A stretch of 9,932 bases of DNA, from contig CAAEKP010000036.1 in the NCBI GenBank assembly GCA_900756555.1, positions 1-9,932 of the forward strand. The letters run 5' to 3'. Origin of the DNA: Peptococcaceae bacterium. GTDB lineage: Bacteria > Bacillota > Peptococcia > Peptococcales > Peptococcaceae. Under the pieces are notes generated by a model that saw only the letters and a program-made list of their open reading frames with translations, did not search any database and was not told where the DNA came from. Every line of letters begins with the position of its first letter. The first letter of the stretch is position 1. Positions 6,126 to 9,932 of the stretch are shown piece by piece. The translations under genes and the position numbers were made by a program.

Positions 6126-7865
6126 CTACCGTCCGTACTGTTTCATTTTTTCAAATAAAGCGTGACTTTCTGCCGCAGGAATGTTCTGCGCCTGGCCAAT
6201 CTGTGCTGCCAGGCAGGCTGCCCGGGCACCGTCCTCTAAAATCTGCGCCAGCATATAGGCTCTGTCCATGTTGTCTGCCACTGTCACCGCGCCGTGATTA
6301 GCCAGCAAACAGCCGTTAGCCTCTGCCAGTGCCGCTGCTGTTTCTTCGGCCAAATCCGCGCTGCCCGGCGCATAATAGGGCACCAATGGCACAACGCCCG
6401 GCGCAATCATGCCCATTTCGCTGATGATGGGCTCCAGCTGCTGCCCGCTGGACGCATAAGCGGTGCAATAGGCCGCGTGAGTATGCACAATGGCATTGCA
6501 GTCAGGCCGCCGGGCATACACAGCACAATGCATCGGCAGCTCCGATGATGGCTTATAGCGATTCTGCACGCCAGCCACTCCACTGCCATCCAGCTGCAAT
6601 AAGCAAATATCCTCCGGCTGCATAGTATCATACAATACACCCGACGGCGTGATTGCCAGCAGATTATGCTCCCTGTCCACTGCGCTGATATTGCCAAAGC
6701 TGCCGCTGCTCAAACCATCCTGCGCCATACTCTGCGCAGCCTGCACCACTTGCCGCTGCAAGGCTCTGGCATCACACTGCAACGCAGGCTTACCCTCCCG
6801 TAAAGCTGCTAAATTCTGCTGAAACGGCGGAAAAGCCACGCCTTTTTCTGTAATGATAGCTGTAATGTAGCGCTCTGGCGTTACATCAAAGGCCGGATTA
6901 AATACCGCCGCGCCATCGGGCACAGTCTGCCTGCCGTTAAACTGGCGAATCTCGCTTTCCTTTCGCTGCTCAATCGGAATCTGTGTGCCATCGTTAATAT
7001 GAAAATCTACAGTAGACATCGGCGCTGCCACATAAAACGGAATATTATGTTCTCTGGCTAAAACAGCCACTGTATATGTGCCAATCTTGTTGGCTGTGTC
7101 ACCGTTGGCAGCAATGCGGTCCGCTCCCACTATCACCGCCTGCACCTTGCCCTGTGCCATCACCACGCCAGCCATATTGTCACAAATGCTGGTCACTGGA
7201 ATACCGCTCTGGCTCAGTTCCCAGGCAGTCAGCCGCGCCCCCTGCAATAAGGGACGGGTTTCGTCAGAGTACACTGCAATTGGATGATTGCGCTCCTGCA
7301 AAATATAAGCGGGCGACAATGCCGTGCCATACATGCTGGTGGCTAAAGCCCCCGCATTGCAGTGGGTCAGCATCGCCTGAAAATTCGGAATCTGCTCCAG
7401 CAAATCAGCACCATACTCACCGATGGCGCGGCAAGCAGCAATATCCTCAGCAAGCATCCGCGCGCTCTCCTGCAATAAACCCTGCACCAGTTCTGCCGCT
7501 GTAGCTGAATCCTTCTCCACCAATGCCCGAGCGTGTTCTGCCATGCGTGTCACTGCCCAGTGCAGATTGACCGCCGTTGGGCGGGAGGTATCCAGATAAG
7601 CGCCGATTTCCTCCACCGATGCCACAAAATTATCCCTGGTCAGCATACCAGCCTCTAATCTGCGCGCCGCACCCAGATACACACCAAACGCACCTGCTAA
7701 ACCAATGGCAGGCGCACCGCGCACCACCAGACGCTGAATAGCATCCCACATCTGCTCCGCTGTTGTAATCTCCAGCACATCCAATTCCACTGGTAGTTTG
7801 GTCTGGTCAATCAAAAATACTTTTTCCCCTTCCAGCCAGATTGGTTTTGGCAACATAAACAACAC
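6126..7865 (-). CDS. mtnA: Fusion of S-methyl-5-thioribose-1-phosphate isomerase (MtnA) and a class II aldolase/dehydratase
   Basis: A two-domain enzyme of up to 579 residues. Residues of about 5-350 are MtnA: 'VRGAPAIGLAGAFG' (48-61), 'LTHCNAGALAT' with catalytic C169 and 'VGADRIAANGDTANKIGT' with D249, matching C160/D240 of B. subtilis MtnA. Residues of about 362-575 are a class II aldolase/adducin domain: 'GSFGNIS' (388-394) binds phosphate, E442 is the catalytic acid, and H461, H463 and H524 bind the metal. MtnA converts methylthioribose-1-P to methylthioribulose-1-P; the second domain would then dehydrate it (MtnB) or split it to DHAP and an aldehyde (Ald2, DHAP shunt). An anaerobe cannot run the O2-dependent MtnD step, which favours the aldolase. 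5-Deoxyribose-1-P is another possible substrate. Start: GTG at 7865 is very near GAGAGG; ATG at 7856 is likely and keeps the family N-terminus. No mtnK or mtnN is in view. Confidence 0.92.
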   Translation of the reverse strand: MLFMLPKPIWLEGEKVFLIDQTKLPVELDVLEITTAEQMWDAIQRLVVRGAPAIGLAGAFGVYLGAARRLEAGMLTRDNFVASVEEIGAYLDTSRPTAVNLHWAVTRMAEHARALVEKDSATAAELVQGLLQESARMLAEDIAACRAIGEYGADLLEQIPNFQAMLTHCNAGALATSMYGTALSPAYILQERNHPIAVYSDETRPLLQGARLTAWELSQSGIPVTSICDNMAGVVMAQGKVQAVIVGADRIAANGDTANKIGTYTVAVLAREHNIPFYVAAPMSTVDFHINDGTQIPIEQRKESEIRQFNGRQTVPDGAAVFNPAFDVTPERYITAIITEKGVAFPPFQQNLAALREGKPALQCDARALQRQVVQAAQSMAQDGLSSGSFGNISAVDREHNLLAITPSGVLYDTMQPEDICLLQLDGSGVAGVQNRYKPSSELPMHCAVYARRPDCNAIVHTHAAYCTAYASSGQQLEPIISEMGMIAPGVVPLVPYYAPGSADLAEETAAALAEANGCLLANHGAVTVADNMDRAYMLAQILEDGARAACLAAQIGQAQNIPAAESHALFEKMKQYGR

Positions 7866-7946
7866 ATCCTCTCAGCTTCTTTATTTTGTACTTTATAAAA
7901 ACTCGCACTTATTTTCCCGCTCCTGCATATTATCGCAGATATTGCT

Positions 7947-7975
7947 ATTATACAATAAAAACAAATCCACGGCAA
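7947..7975 (-). promoter_or_regulatory. Sigma-A promoter of the mtnA-fusion operon
   Basis: On the minus strand TTGCCG (7970-7975) and a perfect TATAAT (7947-7952) are separated by 17 bases. The implied 5' leader is about 75-85 bases. It has a small CTGC/GCAG hairpin near its start, but I recognise no SAM or other riboswitch in it. Confidence 0.82.
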
Positions 7976-8052
7976 AATAAAAAAGACTTTAGAAAATGCT
8001 GTGTTTTTTAAACTGCCCTTATCAATTTCTCATAAAATACAAGTGCTATCCA

Positions 8053-8187
8053 TAAGAAAAAGGACTTCTTACTCAAAAGAATGGGCAAGAAGTCCTTTTC
8101 TATGATAGAATTTTACTACCATTGAAAAACAAAATCACGCTTTATTCTACCTTAAAACAAGACATTTTATCACTGTTTCTTTCAAAT
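8053..8187 (-). ncRNA. Possible small RNA between a promoter and a terminator
   Basis: On the minus strand a good sigma-A-like promoter, TTGAAC (8217-8222), 17 bases, TATATC (8194-8199), would start a transcript near 8187 that ends at the strong hairpin at 8058-8099, giving about 135 nt. No convincing open frame lies inside; the few short ones lack ribosome binding sites. It matches no RNA family I know. It could instead be an upstream leader whose terminator controls read-through into mtnA, or chance in A/T-rich DNA. Confidence 0.3.
8058..8099 (-). terminator. Strong terminator upstream of the mtnA promoter
   Basis: A perfect 13-bp inverted repeat (8058-8070 and 8087-8099; core AAGGACTTCTT / AAGAAGTCCTT) with a 16-base loop. 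Both ends carry A/T runs, so it can act both ways, but the T run is longer on the minus strand (five T, C, two T). It would stop leftward transcripts before they reach the mtnA promoter. Confidence 0.8.
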
Positions 8188-8193
8188 TATCTG

Positions 8194-8222
8194 GATATAT
8201 TTAATGAACCAGAAACGTTCAA
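8194..8222 (-). promoter_or_regulatory. Candidate promoter for the possible small RNA
   Basis: TTGAAC and TATATC lie 17 bases apart on the minus strand. The match is good, but A/T-rich DNA often gives such hits by chance. Confidence 0.35.
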
Positions 8223-8242
8223 CCTATCGTACATTTCATTCT

Positions 8243-8293
8243 CTGCAAAAAAAATCAGGTCTGTGAAAAACAATTGCTTATTTTTCACAGACC
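8243..8293 (-). terminator. Rho-independent terminator downstream of the 26-codon frame
   Basis: On the minus strand a perfect 13-bp stem (GGTCTGTGAAAAA / TTTTTCACAGACC; 8281-8293 and 8258-8270) with a 10-base loop is followed by TGA and eight T residues. The long T run exists only on the minus strand, so it ends leftward transcription coming from 8300 or beyond. It lies 23 bases past the stop of the small frame at 8317-8397. Confidence 0.82.
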
Positions 8294-8316
8294 CTTCTTC
8301 TCACTTATAATGCATT

Positions 8317-8397
8317 CTAACGATACGCATAACGTGCCAACGTTTCCGCCGGTTTTTCACCAAATATTTCTAGTTGAATTTCACCTTTAAAAAGCAT
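8317..8397 (-). CDS. Possible 26-codon small ORF or 3' remnant of a lost gene
   Basis: The minus strand encodes MLFKGEIQLEIFGEKPAETL followed by ARYAYR, then TAG. The composition is protein-like, and the frame stays open upstream to about 8463, so it could be the C-terminal end of a gene whose front part was replaced by the AAA-ATPase gene and its promoter. No ribosome binding site precedes the ATG, which argues against an intact gene. The strong terminator just downstream suggests that something here is or was transcribed. I do not recognise a family. Confidence 0.25.
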   Translation of the reverse strand: MLFKGEIQLEIFGEKPAETLARYAYR

Positions 8398-8422
8398 ATC
8401 CGAACAATATATCTCTGTTACC

Positions 8423-8451
8423 TTGCTATTATTCCGAATAATGGTTATACT
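8423..8451 (+). promoter_or_regulatory. Promoter of the HTH-AAA ATPase gene
   Basis: TTGCTA (8423-8428) and TATACT (8446-8451) are 17 bases apart, 46 bases before the ATG. A second TATACT sits 11 bases downstream (8457-8462) within a tandem repeat and could serve as an alternative -10. Confidence 0.72.
8428..8442. promoter_or_regulatory. Palindromic operator candidate inside the promoter spacer
   Basis: ATTATTC-C-GAATAAT is a perfect 7-1-7 palindrome lying between the -35 and -10 boxes, where a bound dimer would block RNA polymerase. A further half-site, ATTATTC, occurs at 8475-8481 just before the ribosome binding site. The HTH domain of the gene itself is a possible ligand (autoregulation); this is inference. 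Confidence 0.5.
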
Positions 8452-8466
8452 ATTCTTATACTATTG
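8445..8466. repeat. Tandem 11-base direct repeat over the -10 region
   Basis: TTATACTATT occurs at 8445-8454 and 8456-8465, with a single base (C or G) after each copy, giving an 11-base period. It duplicates the -10 box and is spaced about one helical turn, as expected for either a slippage duplication or paired binding sites on one DNA face. Confidence 0.7.
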
Positions 8467-8496
8467 TTCGTTTTATTATTCGTTTGGAGGTGTAAT

Positions 8497-9932
8497 ATGG
8501 ATAATATGATAACCTGTCGCCAGGCAGCAGCTGCTTGGGGCATTTCCGAACGGCGTGTAGCGATTCTCTGTAAAGAAGGGCGTATCCCAGGTGCAAAAAA
8601 AGATGGCCGCTGCTGGTTTCTGCCAGCGAACGCAGAACGCCCTAAAGATAACCGTATAAAGAAAGCATATCCGCAGCAAACAAAACTTCCATTACCTATC
8701 GGTATCTCTGATTTTCGCAAGGCATCCAGTGAATATTACTATGTGGATAAAACTTTAATGATACGAGATTTACTGGATGAGCGCCCGTTGGTATCTTTGT
8801 TCACTCGTCCGCGTCGCTTTGGCAAAACATTGAATATGGATATGCTGCGCGTGTTCTTTGAAAAAACGGAAGATGATACTTCTGTTTACTTTCAGGATAA
8901 AAATATTTGGCGCTGTGGTGCTTTTTATCAACAGGAGCAAGGGAAATATCCTGTTATTTTCTTGACCTTCAAGGATGTAAAATTTGAAACTTGGGAGCAG
9001 GCCTTTGAAAAAATCTGCTCTGTTTTTCAAGATGAATTCGCTCGTCATAAAGAGTTGTTGAATAGCCCAAACTGTGAAGAACACGAAAAAATCTATTTCA
9101 AAAAGATTCTTTCCGGTACTGTCAGTGAAGTGGAACTGACCAATGCTTTATCCCGCCTGACTAAAATGTTAGCAGTTCATCATGGCATTGCCCCTATTCT
9201 GATTATTGACGAATACGACACACCAATTCAGCAAGGACATACACAAGGCTATTATGACGAAGTGGTGCTCTTTATGCGCAATCTGTTTTCTGGTGGTTTG
9301 AAAGACAACCCTTATTTATCCTACGGTTTTATGACCGGGATTCTGCGCGTTGCGAAAGAAAGTATTTTTAGCGGTTTGAATAATCTGCGTATCAATTCTA
9401 TTTTAGATAACCGTTACAGCGAATATTTTGGCTTTACGCCAGAAGAAATTCAGCAGATGACAGCCTACTATGACGTTCCAGAAAAATATGACGAAATTTC
9501 TAACTGGTATAATGGCTATCTATTTGGTAACAGTAATATTTTTAACCCCTGGTCCGTCATCAGCTATTTCTGTAATGACTGCCAGCCACAGGCTTTCTGG
9601 CAATCCACCGGCAGCAATGAAATTATTGGTGAGATATTGTCGGTAGCAGACAATGATATTCTGACAAATCTTGAAACTCTTCTGCAGGGAGAATCATTCT
9701 TAACGCATATTGATACCAGTGTCATTTATCCGCAAATTCGCAGTAACCCATCGTCAGTTTATAGCTTTTTATTGGTGGCTGGATACTTAAAAATAATCAA
9801 AAAAGATACGCAGTTCAGCGGGGATTATCTTTGCGAGGTGGCCATTCCCAACAAGGAAATTGCCTATGTTTACCGCAAAGAAATTCTGACCAAAGTAACG
9901 CAGATTGTGCCACCATCCTCTGCCATCGCCAT
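8497..9932 (+). CDS. Helix-turn-helix/AAA-ATPase-like fusion protein (PF09820 type), 3' end outside the window
   Basis: The frame is open from the ATG at 8497 to the window edge (478 codons). GGAGGTG (8486-8492) fixes the start. Residues of about 4-50 form a helix-turn-helix of the excisionase/MerR-like type ('ITCRQAAAAWGISERRV', then 'LCKEGRIPGAKKDGRCWFLP'). From about 69 the AAA-ATPase-like domain begins ('GISDFRKASSEYYYVDKT'). Its Walker A variant is RPRRFGKT (104-111, K110) and Walker B is 'ILIIDEYD' (234-241, D238/E239); these motifs are diagnostic of PF09820. Such proteins usually end in a PD-(D/E)XK nuclease-like domain (PF08011), which would lie beyond the edge. Their role is not established; they are common, multicopy accessory genes in gut anaerobes. 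The HTH suggests DNA binding and possible autoregulation at the operator-like promoter. The gene is more A/T-rich than those to its left, hinting at transfer. Confidence 0.88.
   Translation, partial: MDNMITCRQAAAAWGISERRVAILCKEGRIPGAKKDGRCWFLPANAERPKDNRIKKAYPQQTKLPLPIGISDFRKASSEYYYVDKTLMIRDLLDERPLVSLFTRPRRFGKTLNMDMLRVFFEKTEDDTSVYFQDKNIWRCGAFYQQEQGKYPVIFLTFKDVKFETWEQAFEKICSVFQDEFARHKELLNSPNCEEHEKIYFKKILSGTVSEVELTNALSRLTKMLAVHHGIAPILIIDEYDTPIQQGHTQGYYDEVVLFMRNLFSGGLKDNPYLSYGFMTGILRVAKESIFSGLNNLRINSILDNRYSEYFGFTPEEIQQMTAYYDVPEKYDEISNWYNGYLFGNSNIFNPWSVISYFCNDCQPQAFWQSTGSNEIIGEILSVADNDILTNLETLLQGESFLTHIDTSVIYPQIRSNPSSVYSFLLVAGYLKIIKKDTQFSGDYLCEVAIPNKEIAYVYRKEILTKVTQIVPPSSAIA

Larger units (their letters stand above)
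7866..8496. other. A/T-rich regulatory gap between two divergent genes
   Basis: About 630 bases without a well-supported gene. From left to right it holds the mtnA promoter, a terminator, a possible small RNA, a second terminator, a 26-codon frame and the promoter region of the HTH-AAA gene. Both terminators favour the minus strand although no sizeable minus-strand gene lies to their right, which suggests gene loss or short transcripts. Confidence 0.6.

Noticed and set aside
7076..7504. 142-codon plus-strand frame opposite mtnA
   Set aside because: Low-complexity Pro/Ser/Gln-rich translation typical of the reverse strand of a GC-richer gene; the minus strand has the conserved MtnA active site.
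7866..7946. SAM or other riboswitch in the mtnA leader
   Set aside because: The leader is only about 80 bases, with no SAM-I core, no T-box and no terminator between promoter and start codon.
7984..8016. Imperfect A/T-rich inverted repeat near the mtnA promoter
   Set aside because: Contains a mismatch and mainly A-T pairs; expected by chance in such DNA, and no gene ends there.
8058..8293. The two 13-bp stem-loops as ends of a MITE-like element
   Set aside because: The stems differ in sequence, there is no target-site duplication, and each fits a standard terminator.
8122..8310. 62-codon plus-strand frame in the A/T-rich gap
   Set aside because: TTG start, no ribosome binding site, and it runs through the perfect terminator stem at 8258-8293.
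8445..9084. Minus-strand frames of 91 and 104 codons opposite the HTH-AAA gene
   Set aside because: They are antisense shadows; the plus strand carries clear HTH, Walker A and Walker B motifs over the same bases.

Overview
The window looks like chromosomal DNA from an anaerobic Bacillota (Firmicutes) of an endospore-forming lineage. Evidence: strong AGGAGG-type ribosome binding sites, A/T-rich intergenic promoters close to the sigma-A consensus, the ymdB-spoVS gene order known from Bacillus subtilis and relatives, a sigma-H-like promoter in front of spoVS, and an ECF sigma/DUF4179 pair. I cannot name a genus. No tRNA, rRNA, CRISPR array or insertion sequence is visible.

Layout. Positions 1-165 are intergenic and end in the terminator of a leftward tyrosine-phosphatase-like gene (166-1167). 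Next, also leftward, is a two-gene unit: an ECF-type sigma factor (2773-3357) whose 3' end overlaps the start of a membrane-anchored DUF4179 protein (1377-2801), the likely anti-sigma or sensor partner. Divergent from it is an unrecognised lipoprotein gene (3684-4334), which ends at a strong bidirectional terminator.

From 7865 down to 4445 four leftward genes follow: an MtnA/class II aldolase fusion, an LRAT-fold putative thiol hydrolase, YmdB (TTG start) and SpoVS. The fusion has a near-consensus promoter. The first three genes are closely spaced, while spoVS follows a 138-base gap with its own sigma-H-like promoter. The set joins methylthioribose-phosphate (5'-deoxyadenosine/methylthioadenosine) salvage to a regulatory module tied to sporulation and late growth.

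The A/T-rich gap 7866-8496 holds the mtnA promoter, two strong leftward terminators with a possible small RNA between them, a 26-codon open frame, and the promoter of the last gene. That promoter has a perfect palindrome between its -35 and -10 boxes and a tandem 11-base repeat over the -10 box. The last gene (8497 to the window end, truncated) encodes a helix-turn-helix domain fused to an AAA-ATPase-like domain (PF09820 type). It is visibly more A/T-rich than the genes to its left and may be an accessory gene.

The most interesting items are the MtnA-aldolase fusion, the HTH-AAA ATPase with its operator-like promoter, the possible small RNA, and the LRAT-like gene inside the ymdB-spoVS neighbourhood. 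None is proven to be a new system from sequence alone.
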